Assembly: GCF_040270295.1 (NCBI RefSeq)
Contig: NZ_JBELOE010000212.1
DNA length: 64,000 bases
Direction: 5' to 3' (one strand)
Source of the DNA: Catenovulum sediminis
GTDB lineage: Bacteria > Pseudomonadota > Gammaproteobacteria > Enterobacterales > Alteromonadaceae
Shown: piece by piece, positions 33,929 through 43,989 of the stretch
Layout of the letters: the number at the start of each line of letters is the position of its first letter
Position numbering within the stretch: position 1 is the stretch's first letter
The notes under the pieces: generated by a model
Database searches by the model: none
Seen by the model: only the letters and a program-made list of their open reading frames with translations
Told to the model about the DNA's origin: nothing
Program-made: the position numbers and the translations under genes

Positions 33929-34215
33929 AATACCTTGTTTAATTACAAATTTAATTACAAAGGCTATACAGCATTCTTTAAATTGTCTATTAATGAGCCA
34001 AATCAAGCATTCGTCTGTCTGTTTGGCGTATTGTATACTTGGTATATAAAATAATAGGGGAAAAAGCTCTGCAATGAACCATTAGCAACTGTTTGTTATT
34101 AGACGATAATTATATGAAAATGGCAAGAAAAATCGGATGCGGAGCTGTCAGGAATAGAAGGTACTTTTCGATTTGTTGTTCTTCTTTCTTGCGTTAAACC
34201 GTGAATGTAAATTAC

Positions 34216-34653
34216 CTAAATTTTTAGCTGAAATGTCATTGGCCCATCATTTATCAAAGCAACTTCCATATCAGCCTGAAATTGGCCGGTTTGCACCGAA
34301 ATACCATGCTTTTCAATCTCTCCGGCAAAGTGTAAATATAATTGATTGGCAATTTCAGGTGAGGCAGCATTAGAAAAGCTAGGGCGCATGCCTTTTTTGG
34401 TATTAGCAGCCAAGGTAAATTGAGACACCACCAACACTTCGCCACCAACCTCTTTCACCGATAAATTCGTTTTCCCTTCCCGGTCTTCAAAAATCCGATA
34501 ACCAGCGACGCGTTGGGCTAAACGGTTTGCTTTAGTTTCGTCATCCTCTTTTTCAACGCCTACAAAAACTAATATACCATGTGAAATACTGGCAATTTTC
34601 TGGCTCTCTACAGATACGCTGGCTTGTTTAACACGTTGTAACAGGGCTATCAT
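34216..34653 (-). CDS. dtd: D-aminoacyl-tRNA deacylase
   Basis: A 145-residue cytoplasmic enzyme that frees tRNA from D-amino acids. It has both family motifs, SQFTLAA near residue 78 and the C-terminal NDGPMTF. Its start overlaps the end of pip by four bases, so the two are co-translated. Confidence 0.95.
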   Translation of the reverse strand: MIALLQRVKQASVSVESQKIASISHGILVFVGVEKEDDETKANRLAQRVAGYRIFEDREGKTNLSVKEVGGEVLVVSQFTLAANTKKGMRPSFSNAASPEIANQLYLHFAGEIEKHGISVQTGQFQADMEVALINDGPMTFQLKI

Positions 34654-35636
34654 TTTAGTGTTTTATCCTCTTGCTCTAACAGATAGCGGGCCATACTGCG
34701 GGCAGCCTGACAAAAAGCATCGGCAATTAACGGCTCGCCCAAAGAGTGACCGGCATTCGGTACGATTAATAATCGGCTATTTTGCCATACTTCAGATAAT
34801 TCCCAAGCTTGATTTAAATCACAAACCGCATCATAACGACCATGGATAATGGTGGCGGGGATGTGCTGAATACGCTCTATATTATTAAGTATCTGGTTTT
34901 CTTCAATAAAACAATGATTACGAAAATAGTGACATTCCATCAATGCCATTGCTAATGCGTGGTGAGCCTCACAGCTTCTGGCTTCCAATTCGTTGGTAAA
35001 ATGTAGGTAAGCAATTTGGCTTTCCCACAGACACCAAGCGCGTGCGGCAGCCAGTTTTCTTATTTCATTATTGCTGGTCAACAGCTCATAATACTGTTCA
35101 ATGATTTGCTGATGGCCCAGTTTTGTATTTAACTCTGGGTTGATATGTTGGCAAAATTGGCGGTAGTAGTCTGGAAATAAACGCGCAGCACCATTTGGTT
35201 CGTATAGCCATGCTAAATCTTTTTGTCGGCCTAAAAAAACACCGCGTAATAATAGAGCACTGACATGCTGTGGGTAGCTTTGTGCGTATAAAAGCGCCAG
35301 TGTTGTACCCCAACTTCCACCGGATAATAAAAATTTTTTAAGATGGAGTCTTGTTCTAATTAGCTCAATGTCGTCGATTAGTTTATCCGTCTGGTTATTG
35401 TGCAGCGATAAAAAAGGTTCGGAATAACCACATCCGCGCTGATCAAAAATAATGATGCGATAAACTTCAGGATCAAACAATCTTCTAAACATGGGCGTAC
35501 TGGCACCGCCTGGACCCCCATGGCAATAAATGACCGGGTAGCCTTTCGGATTGCCAGACTCCTCCACATATAATGTATGTCCGTCTTCTGTTGGTAACCA
35601 GTGTGTATGGTTTTGCTTTATATCCGGATACAACAT
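34650..35636 (-). CDS. pip: Proline iminopeptidase
   Basis: A 328-residue alpha/beta hydrolase that removes N-terminal proline from peptides. HGGPGGAS is near residue 39, the nucleophile motif GGSWGTTLAL near 106, the acid in HGRYDAVCD and the histidine in NAGHS near 296. Members are usually 310-330 residues. AAGGA precedes the start. It is the first gene of a pip-dtd pair. Confidence 0.92.
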   Translation of the reverse strand: MLYPDIKQNHTHWLPTEDGHTLYVEESGNPKGYPVIYCHGGPGGASTPMFRRLFDPEVYRIIIFDQRGCGYSEPFLSLHNNQTDKLIDDIELIRTRLHLKKFLLSGGSWGTTLALLYAQSYPQHVSALLLRGVFLGRQKDLAWLYEPNGAARLFPDYYRQFCQHINPELNTKLGHQQIIEQYYELLTSNNEIRKLAAARAWCLWESQIAYLHFTNELEARSCEAHHALAMALMECHYFRNHCFIEENQILNNIERIQHIPATIIHGRYDAVCDLNQAWELSEVWQNSRLLIVPNAGHSLGEPLIADAFCQAARSMARYLLEQEDKTLK

Positions 35637-35660
35637 ATCAATTTTCCTTAAAAAGAGTTC

Positions 35661-36506
35661 TCACTGAGTATAGTTGTTATTCTCTGTTTTATGCGTTTTA
35701 TCCTGCCATGTTTGCTCTAATACGCAGGTAAATTCGGCGCCGATTAAAACCACCAGCCAGTTAAAATAAATCCATACAAAAAAGATTGGTATTGCGGCCA
35801 ATGATCCATAAATAACCTGATAGGTTGGAAAAGCGCTGATGTACCAACTAAATAAGTATTTACAGCCTTCAAATAAAATGGCAGTGACTAACGCACCTAA
35901 CATAGCGACTTGACTGGAAGGTGGGCTGGAAGGAACCAGACGATACAAAAGTAAAAAATATAAAAAGGAAAACAACACTGGCAATAGCGCACCAATGGTA
36001 TTGCCGGGGAACCAAGCTGCCACATTTTGAACCCAGTCAATCGCCAAAAATGCGCTGGTAGCCGCAATGCTGATGCCTATTAACACTGGACCTAAAATAA
36101 TGACCAAAAAGTAAATTAATAAGTCTTTCCATAGCGGCTTTTTTTTATCTGTGACAAATATGCGATTTAATTCTTTATCTACATTTTTTAACAGCATTAA
36201 AGCAATGATAACCAAAGCCGCTGTACTGAAGCCGGTCATATTACCTATGTTCTCAATAAAGCGAAGCAGGTGAGCTTGCACATCTGCACTGGCTTCAGGG
36301 ACAAACTGATTAAATAGAAAATTTTCTATCATGACCTGAGCTTCAGAAAAAAAACTAAATGCACTAACAATACTTAAGATCACCGTAATAAAAGGAACAA
36401 AGCTGAGGAGGGTAACAAATGCCAAATGGCCGGAGATGACAGTTAGCTCATCTTTTTTGCATTTTTTGATAAAGTTGATACTGAGCGCTTTAAGCGTATA
36501 GAGCAT
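35661..36506 (-). CDS. yihY: YihY/BrkB-family inner membrane protein
   Basis: A 281-residue membrane protein of the YihY (UPF0761) family with six hydrophobic segments. The N-terminal LTVISGHLAFVTLLSFVPF and the later YGSLAAIPIFFVWIYFNWLVVLIGAE are characteristic. The family was once annotated as ribonuclease BN by mistake; its function is not settled. It lies 24 bases before pip in the same direction, as dtd-yihY often do. Confidence 0.9.
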   Translation of the reverse strand: MLYTLKALSINFIKKCKKDELTVISGHLAFVTLLSFVPFITVILSIVSAFSFFSEAQVMIENFLFNQFVPEASADVQAHLLRFIENIGNMTGFSTAALVIIALMLLKNVDKELNRIFVTDKKKPLWKDLLIYFLVIILGPVLIGISIAATSAFLAIDWVQNVAAWFPGNTIGALLPVLFSFLYFLLLYRLVPSSPPSSQVAMLGALVTAILFEGCKYLFSWYISAFPTYQVIYGSLAAIPIFFVWIYFNWLVVLIGAEFTCVLEQTWQDKTHKTENNNYTQ

Positions 36507-36648
36507 TTGAATTCCTTATCTGCCAAGTTAAGAGCAAGTCTATTTGGTTTAGATGAATACTTTGTAGAATACATTACTTTGCCGTCAACTGTGAATACAT
36601 CTCCTTTGTGCTATAACTTGTTATGACTTATTTTTTCATGGAGCTGGT

Positions 36649-38679
36649 ATGCATTATCCCCATTTGTTTCGTAGCCTAGAACTAAAACACGGATTTCTAA
36701 AAAATCGCATCGTGATGGGTTCGATGCATACCAATTTGGAAGAACAAAAGAAGGGGTTTGATAAACTCGCTGTTTTCTACAAAGAGCGAGCCCAAGCTGG
36801 TGTCGGTTTAATTGTAACGGGCGGTATTTCACCAAACGACGAGGGAGTGTTGGCACCTGGACAAGCACAAATGAGGTTACCGGAAGATGTTGCCAATCAT
36901 CGTTTAGTGACCAGCGCAGTGCATCAGGTAGGCGGCAAAATTTGTATGCAACTGTTGCACGCAGGTCGCTATGGTTTTCATCAAAATATTGTGGCGCCAA
37001 GCGCACTGCAAGCATCGATTAACCGATATGCCCCTCGTGAACTAACACCAGAAGAAATCGAAAAACAAATAGATGATTTTGTTCATAGTGCGAGGTTGGC
37101 CCAGCAGGCAGGTTATGACGGTATTGAAATCATGGGGTCGGAAGGATATTTAATAAACCAGTTTATTGTTTTGCGCACTAATCAAAGAACGGATGCTTGG
37201 GGAGGCGATTACATTAATCGCTGCCGCTTTGCACTTGAGATTATCCGTCGCATTCGTTCTGTTGTGAGTCGTGACTTCATTGTTATTTATCGCTTGTCGA
37301 TGCTAGATTTGGTTGAAGGGGGGAGTAGTCGAGAAGAGGTGCTTTCTTTAGCTCAGTGGGTTGAACAAGCTGGGGTTGATATTGTAAATACAGGCATCGG
37401 TTGGCATGAAGCTCGTGTTCCGACTATTGCTGCTATGGTGCCAAGAGGCGCTTTCAGTCAGATCACAAAAATTGTTAAGCAGGTTGTTAATATTCCGGTA
37501 ATGACCAGCAATAGAATTAATATGCCCGCCACGGCTGAGCAAATTATATTAGAAGACAAGGCTGATTTGATATCAATGGCCAGACCTTTTTTAGCTGACA
37601 GTGAGTGGGTCGAAAAAGCCAGAAATGGTCAGGATAACAGCATTAATACCTGTATTGCCTGTAATCAAGCGTGTTTAGACAAGGTTTTTGTTGGCGAAGT
37701 CGCTTCTTGTTTGGTTAATCCGAGAGCCGCGCGTGAAACACAGTTAAATTTTCAACTGGCGAAGCAACAAAAAAAAATACTGGTAGTCGGTGGTGGTGTT
37801 GCCGGTATGGCATTTGCTAAATACGCTGCGCAGCGCGGCCACAAGGTTTGCTTGGTAGAGAAACAAGCGCAATTAGGTGGACAACTTAATTACGCAAAGC
37901 AGATCCCCGGCAAAAGTGAATTTAATGAAACGTTACGCTATTTTGCAACACAATTGGCGCAGTTAAAGGTTGAATTGCAACTCAATACAGATGCACAAAG
38001 TATAGACCTTAGATCGTACGATGAGATTATCTTAGCAACCGGTGTTGAAGCTCGGATCCCCGCAATTAAAGGGATCGAACAAGCGATACAAAGCAAAAAA
38101 GCGGTTACTTATGCACAACTTCTGGCCGGCGAGGTTAAGTTAGCGAATAGCTTGGCCATTATTGGAGCCGGTGGTATTGGTATTGATGTTGCGGTGTATG
38201 CTTGCGAAGCTAACATGCAAGATGAAAATCCATATGCTCAGTATTACCAAAACTGGGGAATCGATATTAATTTACACCATCGCGCAGGCATGATGTTGCC
38301 TCAACATAATACGGTGAAGCGACACATTTATTTGTTACAACGCAAAGCTGAAGTTATCGGTAAAAACCTCGCTAAAACGACCGGCTGGATACACAAGTCG
38401 GTGCTAAAAAAACAGGGGGTTAAACAAATCAGTGGCGTAAACTATAAAAAAATTGACGATCAAGGTTTGCATATTGAACAAGGCGGCGAAACGCAGGTAT
38501 TGGCGGTCGAGCAAATCGTCTTGTGTGCCGGGCAAACATCAAATAACTTTAAACAGTTGGTACAGGAAAAAACAGGGCGCGCAGAAAATATTCACCTGAT
38601 AGGCGGAGCATTTGAAGCTAAAGAGTTGGATGCAGAAGCGGCCATTTATCAAGCCGCTTTGCTTGCACAAAAGATATGA
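36649..38679 (+). CDS. fadH: 2,4-dienoyl-CoA reductase (NADPH)
   Basis: A 676-residue flavo-iron-sulfur enzyme that removes awkward double bases during unsaturated fatty acid beta-oxidation. The N-terminal FMN TIM barrel covers about 1-330, with GRYGFHQN and GSEGYLINQF. The 4Fe-4S cysteines are in CIACNQACLDKVFVGEVASC (about 337-356). The FAD/NADPH half begins with the dinucleotide fold ILVVGGGVAGMAFA near 378. GGAG precedes ATG by five bases. Monocistronic and divergent from yihY. Confidence 0.94.
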   Translation: MHYPHLFRSLELKHGFLKNRIVMGSMHTNLEEQKKGFDKLAVFYKERAQAGVGLIVTGGISPNDEGVLAPGQAQMRLPEDVANHRLVTSAVHQVGGKICMQLLHAGRYGFHQNIVAPSALQASINRYAPRELTPEEIEKQIDDFVHSARLAQQAGYDGIEIMGSEGYLINQFIVLRTNQRTDAWGGDYINRCRFALEIIRRIRSVVSRDFIVIYRLSMLDLVEGGSSREEVLSLAQWVEQAGVDIVNTGIGWHEARVPTIAAMVPRGAFSQITKIVKQVVNIPVMTSNRINMPATAEQIILEDKADLISMARPFLADSEWVEKARNGQDNSINTCIACNQACLDKVFVGEVASCLVNPRAARETQLNFQLAKQQKKILVVGGGVAGMAFAKYAAQRGHKVCLVEKQAQLGGQLNYAKQIPGKSEFNETLRYFATQLAQLKVELQLNTDAQSIDLRSYDEIILATGVEARIPAIKGIEQAIQSKKAVTYAQLLAGEVKLANSLAIIGAGGIGIDVAVYACEANMQDENPYAQYYQNWGIDINLHHRAGMMLPQHNTVKRHIYLLQRKAEVIGKNLAKTTGWIHKSVLKKQGVKQISGVNYKKIDDQGLHIEQGGETQVLAVEQIVLCAGQTSNNFKQLVQEKTGRAENIHLIGGAFEAKELDAEAAIYQAALLAQKI

Positions 38680-38799
38680 TAATTTTTAAAAGTCTACTAG
38701 ACGTTAAGCAGAATGCGGATTAGAGTAAACACGCAGGTAAAAACCAAAGCAACACCAAAGCAAAAGCAACACCAAAACATAGAGGCAGGACACGTAATA

Positions 38800-39990
38800 A
38801 TGAAGGTATGGAAGTTTGTATTGTTTTTTTTGATATTTTCCTCGCCCATCTTGAGAGCTGCTGAAATTAGCGTTAATGGATTTGCATCTGTACGTGGAGG
38901 GCAAATATTGCAGGATGATGCGCACCAGAATCCGAGATTACCTGACATGTATAATGATGAATATTTCACGCTTACAGATGAGTCGTTGTTCGCGATACAA
39001 GGCCGTGTTGATTTACAGCATAAACTCTCGGCAACGGTACAATTGGTTGCGCATGGAAGTGAAAACTTTGAGCCAGAAGTAAAATGGGCCTATTTAAGTT
39101 ATCAATTAAATGATAATCATGCGCTCCACGTTGGGCGTTTTGCGAATCCTATTTTCCATCAGTCAGAATATGAACTGGTCGGTTATACACATAATTTTTC
39201 TCGTTTACCCAAATCAGTGTATTTCGGCTTTGATTTCTCAAACGTTGATGGGATCAAATTACAAAGTAATTTTTTAATAGAAGAATTATACCTTGATACG
39301 CATCTATCTTATTCAAGCTGGCAGGGCGATATCTTTAATGTGAGTACCGCTGAAAGCTATGACAGCGAACTAAATGATATTTTTAATTTTTCTGCAACTT
39401 TATCGGGAGAAAACTGGCAATTATTCGGCGGTTATTTAAGCGGAGGTTTTGCTTCCACCGAATGGGATTCTCAGCTCATCTTCCCACTTATTGATGGCTT
39501 TAATGCCGCATCAGGATCATCTCTAAGCGAGCAAGAGGTTCAATTAATAAAAGCGCAGCTAGGCGCGGATGATAATAAAGGTGAGTATGCTTATATGGGC
39601 GCCAATATTGAGTGGGCAAAATGGATATTTAATCTAGAGTATGTTGAGTATCAGTTAAAAGATTCATTTGATTCGCTCAATAGGGGTTGGTTTACAGCGG
39701 TTGGTCGGCGGTTAGGTGATTTTGTCGTGACTTATCATCATGAAGTTTATTTACAAAGTGCTAATGGTTACCCGCAGGCTAACTCGATGCAGTCTGATGC
39801 AGCAAAGTTAATTACCAAACAGACAATCGATATTTTAAATCAACGCGAAATGTATATGGATGTTGTTTCTTTAAGGTATGACTTTCATCCAAGCGCGGCG
39901 TTTAAAGCGGATATTTTTGTAGGCAATGATAAACGAGAGCAGGTGGGATCCTTTGTAGGATATTCGTTTGGCTTAGATATTGTATTTTAG
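38800..39990 (+). CDS. Outer membrane porin-like protein
   Basis: A 396-residue beta-barrel candidate. The start is set at ATG 38800, ten bases after AGGA; the frame is open upstream but that stretch is Lys/Gln-rich and non-secretory. The signal peptide is KVWKFVLFFLIFSSPILRA. The mature part has alternating amphipathic strands (VDLQHKLSATVQLVAHGS, WAYLSYQLNDNHALHVGRF) and ends in phenylalanine (GLDIVF), as outer-membrane barrels do. The substrate is unknown. It is ten bases from a small phosphate-binding-like protein, and the pair is recurrent in marine gammaproteobacteria as far as I recall. Confidence 0.7.
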   Translation: MKVWKFVLFFLIFSSPILRAAEISVNGFASVRGGQILQDDAHQNPRLPDMYNDEYFTLTDESLFAIQGRVDLQHKLSATVQLVAHGSENFEPEVKWAYLSYQLNDNHALHVGRFANPIFHQSEYELVGYTHNFSRLPKSVYFGFDFSNVDGIKLQSNFLIEELYLDTHLSYSSWQGDIFNVSTAESYDSELNDIFNFSATLSGENWQLFGGYLSGGFASTEWDSQLIFPLIDGFNAASGSSLSEQEVQLIKAQLGADDNKGEYAYMGANIEWAKWIFNLEYVEYQLKDSFDSLNRGWFTAVGRRLGDFVVTYHHEVYLQSANGYPQANSMQSDAAKLITKQTIDILNQREMYMDVVSLRYDFHPSAAFKADIFVGNDKREQVGSFVGYSFGLDIVF

Positions 39991-40000
39991 GGAAACATCA

Positions 40001-40432
40001 ATGAAGCAACTGATTGCAATTTTAATATTATTGAGCTGTTTTTGTAGTCGCCTATATGCCGACATTGTCGTGATAGTGCATCCTAAAAATACCGCAATTT
40101 TAGATGTATTTGATATTCGGCAACTGTTTTTAGGAAAAGCTAAATCATATCCAAATGGGATAAAGGCGATCCCCGTCAATTTAACCAGTGGCCATGCTCG
40201 GGAAATTTTTAATAAGCAGGTATTACAAAAATCAAACAGCCAGTTGAAGGCTTATTGGGCGAAACTGGTCTTTACGGGTAGAGGCGTACCGCCTGCAGAG
40301 TTAGACAATGATCAGGCTGTAATCAATATGGTGCTGCGTAATCAAGATGCTATTGGCTATATTGACCAAAGATCTTTAACATCAGAAGTGCGGGTTATCG
40401 CTGAATTTGAAGGTGATCTAAACGGTCGTTAA
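40001..40432 (+). CDS. Small periplasmic PstS-like binding protein
   Basis: A 143-residue exported protein with signal MKQLIAILILLSCFCSRLYA. The mature part resembles one lobe of a phosphate ABC-transporter binding protein: VVIVHPKN, then DIRQLFLGKAKSYPNG, and AIGYIDQRSL near the end. At half the usual length it is unlikely to bind ligand alone. It is co-directional with the porin-like gene ten bases upstream. It may act as a sensor or adaptor for the porin; that is a guess from the pairing. Confidence 0.72.
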   Translation: MKQLIAILILLSCFCSRLYADIVVIVHPKNTAILDVFDIRQLFLGKAKSYPNGIKAIPVNLTSGHAREIFNKQVLQKSNSQLKAYWAKLVFTGRGVPPAELDNDQAVINMVLRNQDAIGYIDQRSLTSEVRVIAEFEGDLNGR

Positions 40433-40517
40433 AGATAACATTCGATAAACTGTGTAAGAAACTTGGGAACTGTTGGTTTATCCAGTATAATCTTTTATTT
40501 TTTGAAAGGTTTTCTGT

Positions 40518-42683
40518 ATGGACGTTAACAGCTTGATTGATGGTTTAAATGATAAACAAAGGGAAGCGGTTGCTGCCCCACAACAATCAATGTTGTTATT
40601 GGCGGGCGCGGGTAGCGGTAAAACACGGGTTTTAGTACAGCGTATCGCTTGGTTAATTCAAGTCGAAAACATTTCCCCTCATTCTATTTTGGCTGTGACC
40701 TTTACTAATAAAGCCGCTGCAGAAATGCGCCACCGAGTTGAAGACTTGTTGCAAACTTCAGTGCAGAGCATGTGGATTGGAACTTTCCATGGTTTGGCGC
40801 ATCGCATGCTGCGTTTACACTATGCAGATGCTGGTTTACCAGAAGGTTTCCAGATACTTGATTCAGATGATCAGCACAGGCTGATTAAACGGATTATCCG
40901 CGCGCTTGATTTGGATGAAAAGAAATGGCCCCCTAAACAAGCCATGTGGTACATCAATGGTAAGAAAGACGAAGGATTAAGACCTCAACACATCGAAACT
41001 TGGGGCAATCAGCAAGAAGAAATTTGGAAACGTGTTTATCAGGCCTATCAAGAAACTTGTGATCGCTCAGGGCTGGTTGATTTTGCTGAGCTCCTTCTCA
41101 GAGCTCATGAGCTTTGGTTAAAACAACCGCATCTATTACGACACTATCAAGAACGATTTAAACACGTATTGGTTGATGAATTTCAGGATACCAATAGTAT
41201 TCAGTATGCTTGGTTAAGGTTGTTGGCAGATGGCGATAATTTTATCAGTATCGTAGGCGATGATGACCAGTCAATTTATGGTTGGCGAGGCGCGAAAGTT
41301 GAGAATATCCAACGCTTTTTAGATGATTTTCCAGATGCGCATATGATTCGTTTAGAGCAAAATTATCGTTCAAGCGGCACCATACTCAAAGCCGCCAACG
41401 CGGTTATTACCAACAATTCAGGGCGCTTGGGAAAAAATTTATGGACCGAAGCGGGAGACGGTGAGCCGATTGCGATTTATTCGGCATTCAATGAATTGGA
41501 TGAAGCTCGATTTATTGTAGCTCGCATTAAAAACTGGTTTGAACAAGGCAATGCTTTATCTGATTCTGCGATTTTGTACCGTAGTAATGCGCAATCGCGC
41601 GTATTGGAAGAAGCGCTGATTAGTGAGCAAATACCTTATCGTATTTATGGCGGATTAAAATTCTTTGAACGTCAAGAGATCAAAGACTCACTGGCTTATT
41701 TGCGCATCATTAATAATCGACAGGATGATGCGGCATTTGAACGAGTGATTAATACGCCAGCGCGAGGCATTGGTGAAAAATCTTTAAGCCAGGTTAGACA
41801 ATATGCCAGAGAACATAATCAAACATTATGGAATGCAGCAGAAGCTTTGATAGAAGCCAGATTGTTAACAGGCCGAGCGGCAAAAACGGTTGCTGGCTTT
41901 ATTGATTTAATCAATAAACTGGAAGAGGAAGTCGATGAGCTGCCTTTATACCGACAGGCTGATACAGTGATAAAGCAGTCAGGGCTTCATTTTATGTATC
42001 AATCTGAAAAAGGCGAAAAAGCACAAGCGCGTATCGAGAACTTGGAAGAGTTAGTTACCGCTTGTCGTCAGTTTGAAAACACAGAGCCTGAGTTGTCTGA
42101 TTTAAGTGCTTTTTTATCACATGCAGCGCTTGAGTCTGGTGAAAACCAGGCGGACCGCAATCAGGATGCGGTGCAATTGATGACGTTGCATACTGCAAAA
42201 GGATTAGAATTCCCGCTTGTGTTTATCGCAGGCGTAGAGGAAGGGATGTTTCCAAGTTTACAAACCAGCGAAGAATCAGGTCGCATGGAAGAAGAAAGAC
42301 GATTATGTTACGTTGGTATGACACGAGCAAAACAGCAGTTATACATCACTTATGCTGAAACTCGGCGTATATACGGTAAAGACCAATATCATGCACCAAG
42401 CCGTTTTATTCGCGAGATACCATCTGAGTATATTAATGAAATTCGTTTAAACACCCAGGTGAGTCGACCTATCTCAAGTGGACGTTTTAGCTATGCAAAA
42501 CAAAACGAGAGTTTTAATGAAACTGGACTACAATTAGGGCAACGTGTTCTTCATCCTAAATTTGGCGAAGGTACTATACTAAATTACGAAGGCGCTGATA
42601 AGAATGCTCGGGTTCAGGTCAATTTTGACGATGAAGGTTGTAAATGGTTGGTGGTTGCGTTTGCCAGATTAGAGGCTATTTAA
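40518..42683 (+). CDS. uvrD: DNA helicase II
   Basis: A 721-residue superfamily 1A helicase that works in nucleotide excision and mismatch repair. Walker A is AGAGSGKTR near residue 30; VDEFQDTN is motif II; DDQSIYGWRGA is motif III; TLHTAKGLEFPLVF is motif V and VGMTRAKQQLY motif VI. Length and the C-terminal end (GEGTILNYEGADKNARVQVNF) fit UvrD rather than Rep. Confidence 0.96.
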   Translation: MDVNSLIDGLNDKQREAVAAPQQSMLLLAGAGSGKTRVLVQRIAWLIQVENISPHSILAVTFTNKAAAEMRHRVEDLLQTSVQSMWIGTFHGLAHRMLRLHYADAGLPEGFQILDSDDQHRLIKRIIRALDLDEKKWPPKQAMWYINGKKDEGLRPQHIETWGNQQEEIWKRVYQAYQETCDRSGLVDFAELLLRAHELWLKQPHLLRHYQERFKHVLVDEFQDTNSIQYAWLRLLADGDNFISIVGDDDQSIYGWRGAKVENIQRFLDDFPDAHMIRLEQNYRSSGTILKAANAVITNNSGRLGKNLWTEAGDGEPIAIYSAFNELDEARFIVARIKNWFEQGNALSDSAILYRSNAQSRVLEEALISEQIPYRIYGGLKFFERQEIKDSLAYLRIINNRQDDAAFERVINTPARGIGEKSLSQVRQYAREHNQTLWNAAEALIEARLLTGRAAKTVAGFIDLINKLEEEVDELPLYRQADTVIKQSGLHFMYQSEKGEKAQARIENLEELVTACRQFENTEPELSDLSAFLSHAALESGENQADRNQDAVQLMTLHTAKGLEFPLVFIAGVEEGMFPSLQTSEESGRMEEERRLCYVGMTRAKQQLYITYAETRRIYGKDQYHAPSRFIREIPSEYINEIRLNTQVSRPISSGRFSYAKQNESFNETGLQLGQRVLHPKFGEGTILNYEGADKNARVQVNFDDEGCKWLVVAFARLEAI

Positions 42684-42708
42684 GTTATACGCAGATGAGA
42701 GGTTGAAG

Positions 42709-43989
42709 TTGCAGGCGAGAAAACATAGGTTGCTGATTGTTGAAGATAGCAAGCCAATCGCGTCATTGATTCAGTATGTCGCAAAAGAAGCTGGCTATGA
42801 AACACAGATAGCAACAACTATGGCGAAATGTGTTGAGTATTTGCGAACACATGAAACATTCGATTTAGCTTCTGTTGATTATAACTTGCCGGACGCGCCT
42901 GATGGTGAAGCGATTGATGCGGTATTAGCGCACCGTGTGGCAGCGGTTGTTATGACCGGAAAATTAGATGCGCAAACGCGAGAGCGCGTTTTAAACAAAG
43001 CTGTAGTCGATTATATCCCAAAAGAAAGTGCTGAAGCTTTTAATTACTTAGGCAAACTATTAACGCGTTTTGCTGTTAACCCAAAAATTAAGATTTTAAT
43101 TGTAGATGATGCAACTGCATTCAGAAGTTATCTTGTGCACCTTTTGGAAAGACATCGCTATCAAGTGCTAGAAGCTGAAAACGGTGCACAAGGCTTGCAA
43201 ATCTTAGAACAAAACCCTGATATCTCACTGGTGATTACCGATCATGAAATGCCGGTGATGTCGGGTATTCGTTTTGTCAGTGAAATTCGCAAGAAATATC
43301 CAAAAGAGCGTTTATGTGTGATTGGTTTATCCAGTACTGAAACACAATCACTTGCTTCTAGATTTATCCAAAATGGTGCCAATGATTTTTTAATTAAACC
43401 ATTTTGTTTAGAGGAGTTTTATTGCCGTATCGCACAAAGTTTAGAGCATTTAGAGTATATGGTGCGTCTAAAGCGGCTGGCAGATATAGATTCTTTAACC
43501 GCTTTATATAACAGATATGCCTTTTTTAAAGAAACAGAAGCGCTTGCACTAAGGTGCGTTGAAAAGCAACAAGCGTACGCCGTTGCTATGATAGATATCG
43601 ATTTATTCAAAAAAGTGAATGATAACTATGGGCATGATATGGGCGATGCTGTGATTGTTGATTTGGCGCAGCAGCTTACACAACACTTTTCCGCTAACGA
43701 TTTTATCTGCGCACGTTTTGGTGGAGAAGAGTTTGTTATTTTTATTAAACCGGATGCGTTAAGTAAAATTGAAGATGCACTCGCGCAATTTAGAATTCAA
43801 ATTGCTGATCGTGTTGTTCAGATTGCAGAGCAAAGGTGTCAATATACTATCAGCGGTGGTTTAGTTGTTGCTTGTTGGGATCTGGATAAAATGATTCAAC
43901 TAGCAGATGAAGCCTTATACCGCAGTAAAGAAAACGGACGGAATAAAATTACCATAGATCGTATGGGGGTTATTGACGGTGGACAATAA
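42709..43989 (+). CDS. Response regulator diguanylate cyclase, Rec-Rec-GGDEF (copy 1)
   Basis: About 426 residues with no membrane segment. Rec 1 begins LLIVEDSK with phosphoacceptor in SVDYNLPDAPDG; Rec 2 begins ILIVDDAT with acceptor in ITDHEMPVMSG; the GGDEF domain has ARFGGEEF. No RxxD inhibitory site precedes it at the standard spacing. The start is TTG at 42709, six bases after GAGAGG; a TTG at 42703 sits right against that site and is less likely. It overlaps the next gene, a paralogue with the same architecture, by 17 bases. Confidence 0.9.
   Translation: MQARKHRLLIVEDSKPIASLIQYVAKEAGYETQIATTMAKCVEYLRTHETFDLASVDYNLPDAPDGEAIDAVLAHRVAAVVMTGKLDAQTRERVLNKAVVDYIPKESAEAFNYLGKLLTRFAVNPKIKILIVDDATAFRSYLVHLLERHRYQVLEAENGAQGLQILEQNPDISLVITDHEMPVMSGIRFVSEIRKKYPKERLCVIGLSSTETQSLASRFIQNGANDFLIKPFCLEEFYCRIAQSLEHLEYMVRLKRLADIDSLTALYNRYAFFKETEALALRCVEKQQAYAVAMIDIDLFKKVNDNYGHDMGDAVIVDLAQQLTQHFSANDFICARFGGEEFVIFIKPDALSKIEDALAQFRIQIADRVVQIAEQRCQYTISGGLVVACWDLDKMIQLADEALYRSKENGRNKITIDRMGVIDGGQ

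Noticed and set aside
34080..34215. Inverted GCAAGAAA/TTTCTTGC text downstream of dtd
   Set aside because: The arms are far apart with poor pairing between them and there is no T-run, so I do not call a terminator.
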